64,000 bases of DNA from Lachnospiraceae bacterium (GTDB lineage: Bacteria; Bacillota; Clostridia; Lachnospirales; Lachnospiraceae): positions 124,001-188,000 of the forward strand of contig JAILHF010000052.1 in the NCBI GenBank assembly GCA_024696005.1, written 5' to 3'. Numbering within the stretch: the first letter of the stretch is position 1; every line of letters begins with the position of its first letter. Made by a program: the position numbers and the translations under genes. The notes beneath the pieces were generated by a model. That model was not told where the DNA came from. It was given only the letters and a program-made list of their open reading frames with translations, and searched no databases. Shown here one piece after another: positions 1 to 8,941 of this stretch.

Positions 1-877
1 CCTCGTCTGCCGCCTCCCCGGACTGGACATAGGCGTTTTGGATCCCCAGGGATACGGCATGATCCACCAGGCTTTTGTACTCCCTCCCGAACAGCCTTCG
101 GTCTATCTCGGGAAAGCCTGCCAGCTCCCCGTTCGGGGTATACTGGTTCAGAAGGCTGATCCAGATCCGCTCCCCGTAGTTTTCATGCAGATATTTCACG
201 GTCTGCTTGGCCGCGATCAGTTTGCCCGGAAGCAGGAGATGCCGGACCAGCACACCGCTCTTCAGCAGCCTTTCCCCGTTCCCGTTTTCCGAGAAGACAC
301 ACTCCGGTCTCTGTCTTACCATTTCCGCGATCGCCAGGCGGGCCACTGTGGGATAATCCCCCGCTCCGCTGTATCGCTGTGCATCCGCTTCGTGAAAGTA
401 TTTGAAATCCGGCAGATAGATATCGATCAGCCCTTCCAGGCTTTTCAGGCTCTCGACAGTCACATAAGAGGATGTGTTCAGAAGGAACGGAAGCCCGAGG
501 CCCTCCCGTCTGGCCGCTTCCACTGCCTCCCTGACCGAAGGCAGATAGATATCCGCAGTGACAAGATCGATGTTGACCGCTCCCATGTCCCGCAGTTCAA
601 AAAAGATCTCTTTCAGCCGTCCGCTGCTCACCCTGTTTCCGGTGGGTTTGCGGCTGATCTCTTTGTTCTGGCAATAAACACAGCGGAGATTGCAGCCCGA
701 AAAAAAAACGGTCCCGGCCCCTTTGCTGCCCGAGATACAGGGTTCTTCCCACATGTGAAGGGATACCCTGCTCAGGACCGGTTCCGCTCCCGCTCCGCAA
801 AAGCCCGTCGCATGTCTTCGGTCCGCACCGCATGCTCTCGGGCATATCCTGCAGTTTTCGTAAGCACAGTCCGGCGT
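1..877 (-). CDS. Radical SAM protein, PflA/PflX-like (partial, runs off left edge)
   Basis: The frame downstream of ung encodes an N-terminal cysteine cluster (CAYENCRICPRAC) followed by the radical SAM signature GCNLRCVYC, with the three cluster cysteines at codons starting at 694, 682 and 673. This is the layout of the COG1313 family of pyruvate formate-lyase activase homologues, which bind a 4Fe-4S cluster and S-adenosylmethionine; the substrate of this family is not established. The C-terminus lies outside the window. The start is odd: AGGAGG (888-883) is followed after five bases by ACG (877-875), exactly where ATG is expected. No ATG, GTG or TTG exists in frame between the ung stop and the cysteine cluster. 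I take ACG as a rare start or a start-codon mutation. The ribosome binding site overlaps the ung stop codon, so the gene was translationally coupled to ung. Confidence 0.85.
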
Positions 878-886
878 AGCTGCCTC

Positions 887-1555
887 CTAACGGATCTGCC
901 AGTCGATCGCGGCTTCCCCATGCTCTTCCAGGAATGCGTTGCATCTGCTGAAGTGTCTGCAGCCGAAAAAACCGCGATAAGCGGAAAGCGGACTCGGATG
1001 CGGTGCCTTCAGGATCAGGTGTGCCGGATTATGAAGCATCTCGCTCTTTTTCTGCGCCGGGCTTCCCCATAAGAGGAACACGATGGGACGATCGACTTTG
1101 TCCAGTACTTCGATGATGGCATCGGTGAACTGTTCCCATCCGATGCCTTTGTGCGAAAAAGCCGCATGAGCCCTGACGGTCAGGATCGTGTTCAGGAGCA
1201 ATACCCCCTGCTCCGCCCAATGAGTGAGATTGCCATGCTGCGGAATGTCGCAGCCCAGATCATCGTGAAGTTCCTGATAGATATTGACAAGCGAAGGCGG
1301 GATCTTTACGCCCTCCGGCACCGAGAAACAAAGCCCCTGTGCCTGCCCCGGCTCGTGATAGGGATCCTGTCCGAGGATCACCACACGCACTTTTTCGAGC
1401 GGTGTGAGCTGCATGGCCGCAAAGACCCTGTCGCTCGGCGGATAGATCAGCCGCTCGTTATACTCTTTCCGGACCGTCTCGTAAAGCCTGCGGTAGTATT
1501 CTTTCTTAAATTCTCCGCCCAGCGCCTCAGCCCAGGCTCCCGACAAAGCTGCCAC
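887..1555 (-). CDS. ung: Uracil-DNA glycosylase, family 1
   Basis: Removes uracil from DNA as the first step of base excision repair. The 222-residue protein has the family 1 water-activating motif GQDPYH (residues 62-67, catalytic Asp64) and the leucine-loop motif HPSPLS (186-191), and its length is normal for the family. The start is GTG at 1555: GGAGG stands eight bases upstream, and no ATG fits. It follows hisF by a short gap and overlaps the ribosome binding site of the radical SAM gene, so it is probably the third or fourth gene of a transcript carrying hisH and hisF. Ung is not normally tied to histidine synthesis; the arrangement looks like housekeeping co-transcription. Confidence 0.97.
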   Translation of the reverse strand: MAALSGAWAEALGGEFKKEYYRRLYETVRKEYNERLIYPPSDRVFAAMQLTPLEKVRVVILGQDPYHEPGQAQGLCFSVPEGVKIPPSLVNIYQELHDDLGCDIPQHGNLTHWAEQGVLLLNTILTVRAHAAFSHKGIGWEQFTDAIIEVLDKVDRPIVFLLWGSPAQKKSEMLHNPAHLILKAPHPSPLSAYRGFFGCRHFSRCNAFLEEHGEAAIDWQIR

Positions 1556-1578
1556 CGGCTCGTCCTCCGTCCGCTGCT

Positions 1579-2337
1579 TTACAGCCGAACCGGGATCCCG
1601 CGTTCCTTCAGGTATTCCTTTACCTCACGGATCTCCAGTTCCTTAAAGTGAAACAGGGAAGCCGCGAGTGCAGCATCGGCTTTCCCTTCCGTCAACGCAT
1701 CGTAAAAATGCTCCTTTGTGCCCGCTCCGCCCGAAGCGATCACCGGCACGGGCACCTGTTCCGAAATGGCACGGGTCAGTTCCAGATCATATCCGGCCTT
1801 TGTGCCGTCACAGTCCATGCTGGTAAGGAGGATCTCCCCTGCCCCCAGTTCACAGCCGCGGATCGCCCATTCGACCGCGTCGATCCCGCAGTCGATCCTT
1901 CCGCCGTTCTTAAAGATATTCCAGCCGCCATCCGGCCTGCGCTTGGCATCGATCGCGAGCACAACGCACTGGCTGCCGAACTTGTCCGCGGCATCCGCGA
2001 TGAGCCCGGGATTGGCTATGGCCGCGCTGTTGACCGAGACCTTGTCGGCCCCTTCCCGCAGGATGGCCCGGAAATCCTCAACCGTGCGTATCCCTCCGCC
2101 GACCGTAAAAGGGATAAAGACCTGTTCCGCTACCCTGCGGACCATGTCAACTACGGTCGCGCGGGCATCCGAGGAAGCCGTGATATCAAGGAAGACCAGT
2201 TCATCCGCTCCGGCCGCATCATAAGCCGCCGCGCACTCCACCGGGTCTCCCGCATCGATCAGATTCACAAAATTGACTCCCTTGACAACCCGTCCGCCGT
2301 TCACGTCCAGACAGGGAATGATCCTTTTCGTATACAT
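1579..2337 (-). CDS. hisF: Imidazole glycerol phosphate synthase cyclase subunit
   Basis: HisF is the TIM-barrel cyclase half of the enzyme that turns PRFAR and ammonia into imidazole glycerol phosphate and AICAR. The 252-residue sequence has both catalytic aspartates of the family, Asp11 in IPCLDV and Asp130 in LAIDAKR, and the phosphate-binding segments GGGIR and ASGGAG. It starts three bases after the hisH stop, so the two subunits are translated together, in keeping with their obligate complex. The other his genes are not in this window. Confidence 0.98.
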   Translation of the reverse strand: MYTKRIIPCLDVNGGRVVKGVNFVNLIDAGDPVECAAAYDAAGADELVFLDITASSDARATVVDMVRRVAEQVFIPFTVGGGIRTVEDFRAILREGADKVSVNSAAIANPGLIADAADKFGSQCVVLAIDAKRRPDGGWNIFKNGGRIDCGIDAVEWAIRGCELGAGEILLTSMDCDGTKAGYDLELTRAISEQVPVPVIASGGAGTKEHFYDALTEGKADAALAASLFHFKELEIREVKEYLKERGIPVRL

Positions 2338-2340
2338 GCC

Positions 2341-2946
2341 TCAAATCTCCATGAAATTTCTGAGGATCCGCAAACCGACCTTTCCGCTCTTTTCCGGATG
2401 GAACTGGGTTGCGAATACGTTTTCACGCTCCACCGCGGCGTGGATATGCGCGGCATACTCCGTCGAAGCGATCACCGGTTCTGCCTCCTGCGATTCCAGA
2501 TAATAGGAATGCACGAAATATACGAACGCTCCCTCGTCTATCCCGTTCAGGATGCGGCTCTTCCGCTCGATATGCAGGGAATTCCAGCCGATCTGCGGAA
2601 CCTTCAGCCCTTCCGTCGAAGGGATGCGTCGTATCCTGCCCGGGAAGATCCCCAGCCCTTCCGCGCCGGGACTTTCCTCACTCGAATCAAACAAAAGCTG
2701 GAGGCCTACACAGATCGCCAGAAAAGGCTTTCCGCTCCCGGCCGTCTCCTTCACCACTTCTTCCAGGCCGTAATTCTTCAGTTTCTGCATGGCATCCCCG
2801 AAAACACCGACCCCGGGGAGCACTACCTTATCCGCCCTGCGGATCTGATCCGGATCCCTGCTCAGGACCGTTTCACACCCCAGGGAACGAAAAGCGTTCT
2901 CCACACTTCGTATGTTTCCGGCATCATAATCCAGGATTGCTATCAT
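2341..2946 (-). CDS. hisH: Imidazole glycerol phosphate synthase glutamine amidotransferase subunit
   Basis: HisH releases ammonia from glutamine and channels it through the HisF barrel. The 201-residue protein is a class I glutamine amidotransferase with nucleophile Cys79 in AICVGLQ and the His183/Glu185 pair in QFHPEK. The gene begins eight bases after the stop codon of the large repeat protein gene, and its AGGAGA ribosome binding site overlaps that stop. A shared transcript is therefore likely, although the two functions have no obvious link. Length and motifs are normal. Confidence 0.97.
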   Translation of the reverse strand: MIAILDYDAGNIRSVENAFRSLGCETVLSRDPDQIRRADKVVLPGVGVFGDAMQKLKNYGLEEVVKETAGSGKPFLAICVGLQLLFDSSEESPGAEGLGIFPGRIRRIPSTEGLKVPQIGWNSLHIERKSRILNGIDEGAFVYFVHSYYLESQEAEPVIASTEYAAHIHAAVERENVFATQFHPEKSGKVGLRILRNFMEI

Positions 2947-2954
2947 ATCTTCTC

Positions 2955-5900
2955 CTAAAACTGATCACTTTCGATCTGTATGGTCACATTGCTTCCGTCA
3001 TTGCTCGTTGCATCGCCCACAGCGGGTGTCCCGCCATGTCCCTCAGCCGGTACCGGTTCGGTTTCCGTCTCCGGAGTGAGCACTTCGCCTCCGTCGGTGG
3101 GGACGATCGGATTCTGATCCAGATACTGCTGCTCCTCGGGGAGCAGATCCTCCAGCCCCTGATAAGGTGCAGGCTGTTCTTCCGGCTGCACTTCCGGAGC
3201 GGGAACCGCATCGTTTGCTCCGATCCCGTACTGTTCAAAGATCACTTCTTCCATAGGCCGGTAAGACTGACCGTTGACCGCCGCTTCGATCATGGCCGTG
3301 TAATCGGCAGCCCCATACGTAAGGCTGTCCATGGCTGCCGTTTCCGAAACCCCGTAAGTAGCTGCCAGCGCATCCAGGATCTTGTTCCGGATCGCCATGG
3401 CTTCGATCGACACGCCCAGCGCTTCCGCGTTCGGTTCAAGCTCTTCATAGCGCTTCAGCCCCTGCAGAAGGGCATCCAGGGCAGCTTCCTCCATGCCCAT
3501 GTTGTGATAATGCTCGTAAGATTCGTATTTGCGGTCAAGCATCACCAGAAGCCTGGACATCTCATAAAGCTTCCGGTCGCTTTCATTCAGGTCTTTCCCG
3601 TACAGAGACAGGAAAGCCGTCTTGTAATTCTCGTCGTAGAACGCCTGTCTGGCCTCCTGCATGTTCATCATCGCAGGCACATACATGGTGACCACCAGCA
3701 CGGCCACAAGGATGGAAAAGGCAAGCAGAGCGGTCCGGGCAATGTATTTCTTCGGGATATGCCTGGAGTTGTCCGGTTCCTCCGGCTTCTCCTTCTTCGG
3801 CTTCGGCTTTTTCTCCTTCTTGGGTTTCTCTGCCTTTTCCGGCTTTTCCTTCTTTTTCTTTTCCTTCTTCTTCTTTTCCTTTTTGCCTTCCGGCTGCTGT
3901 TCTCCGTCGATCTCGCTCAATATGGCAGCGTTTTCGGCACTGAGCTTGGTCGCATCCGCTTCGGGCACGGCCGTCTCTTCCTCCTCGACCTCCTTGGTCA
4001 GAAGGTTGAACAACTTGGCAAAGAAGCCCGGCTTCTTCTCTTTCTTTTCTCCTGCTTCCTCCCCTTCCGCAGGTTCTTTCTTTTTCTTTTCTTTCTTTTT
4101 CCGTTCCTTTTTCTTTTTCTTCGGCTCCTCTTCCCCGTCTCCGCCGTCCGCATCCGCTTCAGCGGGCTTGTCTTCGTCTTCGTCCTTCAGGATGTCCGGA
4201 TCCACGATCTCGTTATTCTGCTCTTTCTGCAGAATGTCACCGATATCGCTCAGATCCACATCGTCATCACCGAGACTCGCCAGAAGGGCAGCCACATCAT
4301 CCCCTTCATCGGTAGGGACCGGCTCATCCTCTTCGAGCGCTTCCGCCTCCCGCAGCTGTCTTTCAATATCGTCCAGCCCAAGTGAAAGGGCCTCATCCTC
4401 TACGTTTCCATCGGCCGGATCTTCTTTGCCTGCGGATCCGGAGGACGGTCCGCCTCCGATCACGGCATCCGTGTCCCCGTTGGCTGCAAAGAGCGCAGCG
4501 ATATCGTCTGCACTGAGGTCTTTGTCGGAATCATCACCCTCTACGATCAGACTCTCGGCAGATACCTCCGGTGCATCCTCCCTGGTTTCGGATTCGGACT
4601 CCGCTTCCGCCTCATCTCCCATCGATGCCAGGAGCGCGGCGATGTCATCCGGGCTCATCATCTTGTTCGGGTCATCCGAGACCTCGGCTGCAGGTGCAGC
4701 TTCCGCTTCGGCCTCCGGCTCTGCTTCTGCGGCAGGCTCGGGCTCCGCGGCAGATTCTTCCTCCCCGTCTCCCATCGATGCCAGGAGCGCGGCGATGTCA
4801 TCCGGGCTCATCATCTTGTTCGGGTCATCCGAGACCTCGGCTGCAGGTTCGGGCTCCGGTTCCGGCTCAGTCGCTGCTGCCGATTCGGGTTCTGCTGCCG
4901 GCTCGGCTTCCGCTTCCGCGGCAGGCTCTTCTGCCCCGTCTCCCATGGATGCCAGTAGTGCGGCAATGTCATCCGGACCCATCATCTTGTTCGGGTCATC
5001 CGAGACCGCAGCTGCAGGATCGGGTTCCGGCTCGGGCTCCGCGGCGGCTTCTTCCGCCCCGTCTCCCATCGACGCCAGGAGCGCGGCGATGTCATCCGGC
5101 CCCATCATCTTGTTCGGGTCATCCGAGACCGCAGGTGCAGGCTCGGGTTCAGGCTCTGCTGCCGGTTCCGGCTCAGGCTCGTGCTCCGCGGCAGGCTCTT
5201 CCGCCCCGTCTCCCATCGACGCCAGAAGCGCGGCGATGTCATCCGGACCCATCATCTTGTTCGGATCATCCGAGACCGCAGCTACAGGCTCAGGCTCCGG
5301 TTCTGCTGCCGCTGCCGGTTCAGGCTCGGGTTCGGGTTCCGGCTCTGCGTCTGCGGCAGGCTCTTCCGCCCCATCTCCCATCGATGCCAGAAGCGCGGCG
5401 ATGTCATCCGGACCCATCATCTTGTTCGGATCATCCGAGACCGCAGCTGCAGGCTCCGGTTTAGGCTCCGGCTCTGCTGCCGGTTCAGGCTCGGGCTCCG
5501 GTTCAGTCTCTGCTGCCGGCTCTTCCGCCCCGTCTCCCATCGACGCCAAAAGCGCGGCGATGTCATCCGGGCTCATCTTCTTATTCGGGTCATCCGAAAC
5601 CGCAGCTGCAGGCTCCGGTTCGGACTCCGGCTCCGGTTCAGCCTCTGCTGCCGGCTCCGGTTCAGGTTCCGCTATCGGTTCCGGCTCCGGTTCAGGTTCC
5701 GCTTCGGGCTCAGGTTCGGGCTCCGGTTCCGCAAGCGCTTCTTCTTCCGCCACGGGTTCCGGCTCAGATTCGGGCTCAGGTTCTTCGTCAAATTCCTCTC
5801 CGGCTTCTGCCCGGGCGATATCACGAAAAGAAGGCAGTGCAAAAGAAGGACTCATCGTCTCATCCGAGATGACCTTCTTCTGTATTGCCTCTTCTTCATC

Positions 5901-6164
5901 GGATCCGTTCTCCCAGGCAGCGATCTCTTCTTCCGTAGGAGCATCGGAATTCCAGTCAGACGGATCCTCTTCCGCGTCCTCTTCCCCCCATTCTGCCAGT
6001 TTTTCTGCAGTGGGTTCCTCCGCGAGTTCCTCGTCCGTCGGATAATCGTCATCCTCTGGCTCCTCCGCCACGGGTTCCGTCCGCTCAGGCCGATCCAATG
6101 TCTGCCCCATCTGTTGTTGCGCCGCTTTCAGCAGCTGATCCAGGCGATCCTCTTCCGAAGCCAT
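2955..6164 (-). CDS. Large acidic repeat protein with eight [12 protein letters not shown] modules and one transmembrane helix
   Basis: Not a protein I recognise as a named family. From the ATG at 6164 it has 1069 residues. In order: an acidic head; a Glu-Pro-rich spacer from about residue 125; eight modules with the core [12 protein letters not shown] at about 200, 253, 308, 357, 408, 455, 506 and 553 (47-55 residues apart, separated by EPEP-type linkers), with a degenerate ninth copy near 622; a Lys/Glu-rich stretch (about 680-800); one membrane helix (about 807-831); and a helical, TPR-like C-terminal domain ending in a Pro/Thr/Glu tail. The lysine-rich flank puts the N-terminal 800 residues in the cytoplasm and the C-terminus outside. 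The modules resemble the N-terminal EIDALL peptide of FliM/FliY, which binds CheY-P; this is inference. The start at 6164 is preceded by GAGGT; a TTG five codons earlier is less likely. Confidence 0.85.
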   Translation of the reverse strand: MASEEDRLDQLLKAAQQQMGQTLDRPERTEPVAEEPEDDDYPTDEELAEEPTAEKLAEWGEEDAEEDPSDWNSDAPTEEEIAAWENGSDEEEAIQKKVISDETMSPSFALPSFRDIARAEAGEEFDEEPEPESEPEPVAEEEALAEPEPEPEPEAEPEPEPEPIAEPEPEPAAEAEPEPESEPEPAAAVSDDPNKKMSPDDIAALLASMGDGAEEPAAETEPEPEPEPAAEPEPKPEPAAAVSDDPNKMMGPDDIAALLASMGDGAEEPAADAEPEPEPEPEPAAAAEPEPEPVAAVSDDPNKMMGPDDIAALLASMGDGAEEPAAEHEPEPEPAAEPEPEPAPAVSDDPNKMMGPDDIAALLASMGDGAEEAAAEPEPEPDPAAAVSDDPNKMMGPDDIAALLASMGDGAEEPAAEAEAEPAAEPESAAATEPEPEPEPAAEVSDDPNKMMSPDDIAALLASMGDGEEESAAEPEPAAEAEPEAEAEAAPAAEVSDDPNKMMSPDDIAALLASMGDEAEAESESETREDAPEVSAESLIVEGDDSDKDLSADDIAALFAANGDTDAVIGGGPSSGSAGKEDPADGNVEDEALSLGLDDIERQLREAEALEEDEPVPTDEGDDVAALLASLGDDDVDLSDIGDILQKEQNNEIVDPDILKDEDEDKPAEADADGGDGEEEPKKKKKERKKKEKKKKEPAEGEEAGEKKEKKPGFFAKLFNLLTKEVEEEETAVPEADATKLSAENAAILSEIDGEQQPEGKKEKKKKEKKKKEKPEKAEKPKKEKKPKPKKEKPEEPDNSRHIPKKYIARTALLAFSILVAVLVVTMYVPAMMNMQEARQAFYDENYKTAFLSLYGKDLNESDRKLYEMSRLLVMLDRKYESYEHYHNMGMEEAALDALLQGLKRYEELEPNAEALGVSIEAMAIRNKILDALAATYGVSETAAMDSLTYGAADYTAMIEAAVNGQSYRPMEEVIFEQYGIGANDAVPAPEVQPEEQPAPYQGLEDLLPEEQQYLDQNPIVPTDGGEVLTPETETEPVPAEGHGGTPAVGDATSNDGSNVTIQIESDQF
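4479..5600 (-). repeat. In-gene tandem repeat array (eight modules)
   Basis: About 70 bases encoding SDDPNK followed by the [12 protein letters not shown] core recur eight times at intervals of 141-165 bases. The cores are nearly identical at DNA level, while the Glu-Pro linkers between them vary in length. This points to recent expansion or ongoing homogenisation by recombination. The final full copy (about 4479-4510) has diverged to [12 protein letters not shown]. Confidence 0.92.
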
Positions 6165-6222
6165 GTCTACCTCTGTCAAAAAAGCTTATTCAAGCCTGTT
6201 TTTCATAAAATGATATGTTCCG

Positions 6223-6251
6223 ATTATAGCACACCACTGCCTTCAAAACAA
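6223..6251 (-). promoter_or_regulatory. Promoter of the repeat protein gene
   Basis: On the minus strand TTGTTT (6251-6246) and TATAAT (6228-6223) are separated by 17 bases, about 60 bases upstream of the ATG at 6164. This probably also drives hisH, hisF and ung. Confidence 0.75.
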
Positions 6252-6252
6252 G

Positions 6253-7698
6253 TTATCCCTCATTCCCTCCGCTCTTGTCTGCTACGTCCGCAGGCTCTTT
6301 CGTGCTGTCATTTCCGGTCCCGATCTTTCGGATCCATTTCCCGCTCCTGAGCCGCAGGAAACTCCACCCGGTCTTGATGATCTGGTCAGACTTGAGACAA
6401 ACATAGATCCAGAACGGTGAAAAATGAAACACAAAGCCCGCCAATATGCCCAGTGGGATCGAGATGACCCAAAGGAATACGTTATCGGTGATCATCAGCA
6501 TCTTTGTATCTCCCCCGCCGCGGAGGACACCCTTGGTCATGATGCTGTTGGTCGCCTGGAAAACAATGATGAAACTGATCGCGAGCATCAGCTGCCCGGC
6601 GATCCTGCGGGTCTCCTCACCGACTCCGGTGTAGGAAGCGATGATCGGATTTTTCGCGATGGCGATGAACAGAGCGGAAACCAGTCCCAGGGCCAGTCCC
6701 AGTCCGAAGAACAGGTATCCCTGCTTCATGGTCCGCTCTTCCTTGCCCGTTCCCAGCGTCTGTCCCGTCACGATCGCCCCTGCCTGGCAGACGCCCTGCA
6801 CCATGACCGTGCTGAGCTGCTGCGTGACCGCTGTGATGGCGTTTGCCGATACAAAAGTCTTTCCGAGATGCCCGATCACCATCGCAACGGTATTGTTCCC
6901 GATGGCAAGGATCCCGTCACTGATCAGAACCGGAATGCAGATGCGTATGTATTCCCCCAGAAGGGAGCGGGTCTTCATGAACAGATGCTTCAGCCTAAAG
7001 CCGATCTCTTTGTCAACGAGGAACAGGTAGCCCAGGATCATGGCCGCCTCAAAGATACGCGCGATCAGCGTCCCCAGCGCCGCACCGGCCACTTCCATGC
7101 GGGGGGCGCCCAGTTTACCGAAGATGAAGGCATAATTTGCCAGCAGATTCACGAAAAATGCACCGATGGAAACGAGCAGCGGCAGTCTGACCTGCCTTAC
7201 GCTCCGCAGGGCGATCGTGGATGTCAGGGAAGCTCCCGCAAAGAAATACGCAGGCACCGACCAGCGGAAATAAACCGCTCCCATCTCAATGATGGACTCG
7301 TCTTCGGTATAGGAGCGCATGATCAGGTTCGGGAACAGCGCCGTGGCCAGCGCAAAGAGGCTCGCAAGCAGAAGCGTGAGTCTGAGCATCAGGCACACGG
7401 TCTGACGCAGGGCGTGTTCCGCCCCCTGCTCATCCACATTCCCCTTTTTCATTCCGTAATAACGCGCGATCGGAACCGAGGCCCCCATTCCCAGTCCCAT
7501 GCAGAAGATCTGAAAGATCCCGATGAACGAATTCGCCAGGGATGTCGCGGACAGAGCCGTTTCACTCAGGCTTCCCACCATGATGGTATCCAGCATATTG
7601 ACCCCGATCGTGATCAGACTCTGGGCTGCGATCGGCAAAGCAAGCGTGAAAACATTCCGGTAGAATTTCGGTTCCCTGTCAAAAAATGGATAACGCAT
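6253..7698 (-). CDS. MATE family multidrug/cation exporter
   Basis: A 481-residue polytopic membrane protein with about twelve hydrophobic helices and the MATE-type N-terminus (LALPIAAQSLITIGVNMLDTIMVG, here split by position 22-44), matching the NorM/MatE family that exports organic cations in exchange for sodium ions or protons. The second MatE half begins near residue 240 (RICIPVLISDGILAIG), giving the internal two-fold repeat. The C-terminal tail of about 45 residues is hydrophilic. The upstream ribosome binding site is weak (CGGGAC). It has its own position between the repeat protein and a divergent pilin gene; no substrate can be read from the sequence. Confidence 0.92.
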   Translation of the reverse strand: MRYPFFDREPKFYRNVFTLALPIAAQSLITIGVNMLDTIMVGSLSETALSATSLANSFIGIFQIFCMGLGMGASVPIARYYGMKKGNVDEQGAEHALRQTVCLMLRLTLLLASLFALATALFPNLIMRSYTEDESIIEMGAVYFRWSVPAYFFAGASLTSTIALRSVRQVRLPLLVSIGAFFVNLLANYAFIFGKLGAPRMEVAGAALGTLIARIFEAAMILGYLFLVDKEIGFRLKHLFMKTRSLLGEYIRICIPVLISDGILAIGNNTVAMVIGHLGKTFVSANAITAVTQQLSTVMVQGVCQAGAIVTGQTLGTGKEERTMKQGYLFFGLGLALGLVSALFIAIAKNPIIASYTGVGEETRRIAGQLMLAISFIIVFQATNSIMTKGVLRGGGDTKMLMITDNVFLWVISIPLGILAGFVFHFSPFWIYVCLKSDQIIKTGWSFLRLRSGKWIRKIGTGNDSTKEPADVADKSGGNEG

Positions 7699-7867
7699 AT
7701 GGTTTCTGTCCCGCTTTCCGTAAATATCCTTCCCACTATACCACAGATCACGACTTTTTGCGAGTGCGGAATTCCGCGCCCCGAAGAAGTGCCAAAAAGC
7801 AACTGCGGCATACTGGTTTTTAGGAAGCTGCTCCTTTAAGATTTGCTTAGGAAAGGCAAATGCGCCA

Positions 7868-7895
7868 TTTACAATTTATTTTCACCGTGTATAAT
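7868..7895 (+). promoter_or_regulatory. Promoter-like elements abutting the pilin ribosome binding site
   Basis: TTTACA (7868-7873), 16 bases, TATAAT (7890-7895). The TATAAT touches the AAAGGAGG at 7896-7903, so a start about seven bases downstream would fall inside or after the Shine-Dalgarno sequence. Either the true start is upstream and this match is partly chance, or the leader is extremely short. Confidence 0.5.
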
Positions 7896-7911
7896 AAAGG
7901 AGGAATGCACA

Positions 7912-8454
7912 ATGGGACAGAACAGAAATAACAAGGGCTTTTCACTTGTCGAGCTGATCATCGTCATCGCGATCATGGCGATCACGATCGGTGTGTTGGC
8001 ACCGCAGCTCATCAAATACATTGAAAAAGCAAAAGTGGCTGCAGACACGCAGGCCTGCGATGCCATCCACAGCGCGATCGTTCTGGCCCTGAACGATCCC
8101 AATGTCGTCACCGCAAGCGACAAGAGCCGCGACTGGATCGAAAAATTCACCACACCCGACACCGACATCCACCTCTATTCGGGCATGTTCGGCGCCGCCT
8201 GGTTCGATTGTGAGTTTGTCCGTTCCGTAACGGATACCCTTGGTTACAACCCCTGGGACACCCCTGCCGGTGAAGGCCTCAAATCCACTCCCGCTTCGGG
8301 GCATACGCTGATGCCTTGTGCCATAGTCAATTCCGCCGGGAGCGGCTTCGCGGTTTACATCGCCTGGAGTGACCGCACCGGGTACAAAAAGGGCGAAAAC
8401 TTCAATGAAAGCTATGATGATCTGGAGGATTCCAAAGTCATCTATGTAAAATGA
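7912..8454 (+). CDS. Type IV pilin-like protein
   Basis: The 180-residue product has a class III prepilin signal: a short polar head MGQNRNNKG, cleavage between Gly9 and Phe10, Glu at position +5 of the mature protein (FSLVE), and a hydrophobic helix. Prepilin peptidase would cleave and methylate it, after which it could assemble into a type IV pilus or pseudopilus. No pilus assembly genes are in the window, so its partner machine is unknown. The start at 7912 is chosen because AAAGGAGG stands eight bases upstream and the signal is short; an upstream ATG at 7843 would add 23 unrelated residues. The stop overlaps an ATG, and the XRE regulator follows directly. Confidence 0.88.
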   Translation: MGQNRNNKGFSLVELIIVIAIMAITIGVLAPQLIKYIEKAKVAADTQACDAIHSAIVLALNDPNVVTASDKSRDWIEKFTTPDTDIHLYSGMFGAAWFDCEFVRSVTDTLGYNPWDTPAGEGLKSTPASGHTLMPCAIVNSAGSGFAVYIAWSDRTGYKKGENFNESYDDLEDSKVIYVK

Positions 8455-8468
8455 TACGGAGGGAAAAC

Positions 8469-8888
8469 ATGACCTTTGCCGAAAAACTGATCTATCTTCG
8501 CAGACAGGATCGCTGCTCCCAGGAGAGCCTTGCCGAAGCCTTAAATGTCAGCCGGCAGACCATTTCCAAATGGGAACTCGGGATCTCGCAGCCTTCCATG
8601 GAGATGATCGTCTTTCTGAGCGATTACTTCCATGTATCGACGGACTTCCTGCTCAGGGAGGATACGGCGCTGGAAGATTCCGATGCGTTGGCAAAGATCG
8701 TGATCCGTTTTCTGAACTCGTCCCAGTCCATGGAAATGATCTCCAAAGAACTGGTCGCCATCGCTCGGGACGGCGTGATCGATGAGGAGGAGAAGAAAAT
8801 GCTCTCATCGATCTCCAAAGAGATCGACGAGATCCAAAGGGTGATCGACGAACTGAAAGCCCTGATCGCCGGCGCTCTTTCCGACTGA
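8469..8888 (+). CDS. XRE-family helix-turn-helix regulator
   Basis: A 139-residue protein with an N-terminal HTH_3 DNA-binding domain (about residues 1-60, with the typical SQESLAEALNVSRQTISKWE segment spread over 18-37) and a helical C-terminal part rich in Glu and Lys, probably for dimerisation. The start at 8469 is preceded by GGAGGG five bases upstream; an ATG at 8451 that overlaps the pilin stop lacks a binding site. It lies directly behind the pilin on the same strand and shares its terminator, so control of pilin expression, including its own, is a reasonable guess but is not shown. Confidence 0.9.
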   Translation: MTFAEKLIYLRRQDRCSQESLAEALNVSRQTISKWELGISQPSMEMIVFLSDYFHVSTDFLLREDTALEDSDALAKIVIRFLNSSQSMEMISKELVAIARDGVIDEEEKKMLSSISKEIDEIQRVIDELKALIAGALSD

Positions 8889-8894
8889 CAGCAA

Positions 8895-8928
8895 AACTCC
8901 CCCGTACGGACGGGGGAGTTCTTTTTTT
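8895..8928 (+). terminator. Intrinsic terminator of the pilin-XRE transcript
   Basis: An 11-base-pair perfect stem (AACTCCCCCGT, 8895-8905, with 8910-8920), loop ACGG, then C and seven T. It may also slow minus-strand transcription leaving the VWA gene, though the T run on that side is short. Confidence 0.93.
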
Positions 8929-8941
8929 GTGAAAACGATCT

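Noticed and set aside
2409..6045. Very long open frames on the plus strand opposite the repeat protein (up to 794 codons)
   Set aside because: They mirror the Glu-Pro and Asp-Asp repeats as Ser/Gly-rich low-complexity sequence, lack ribosome binding sites and show no family features.
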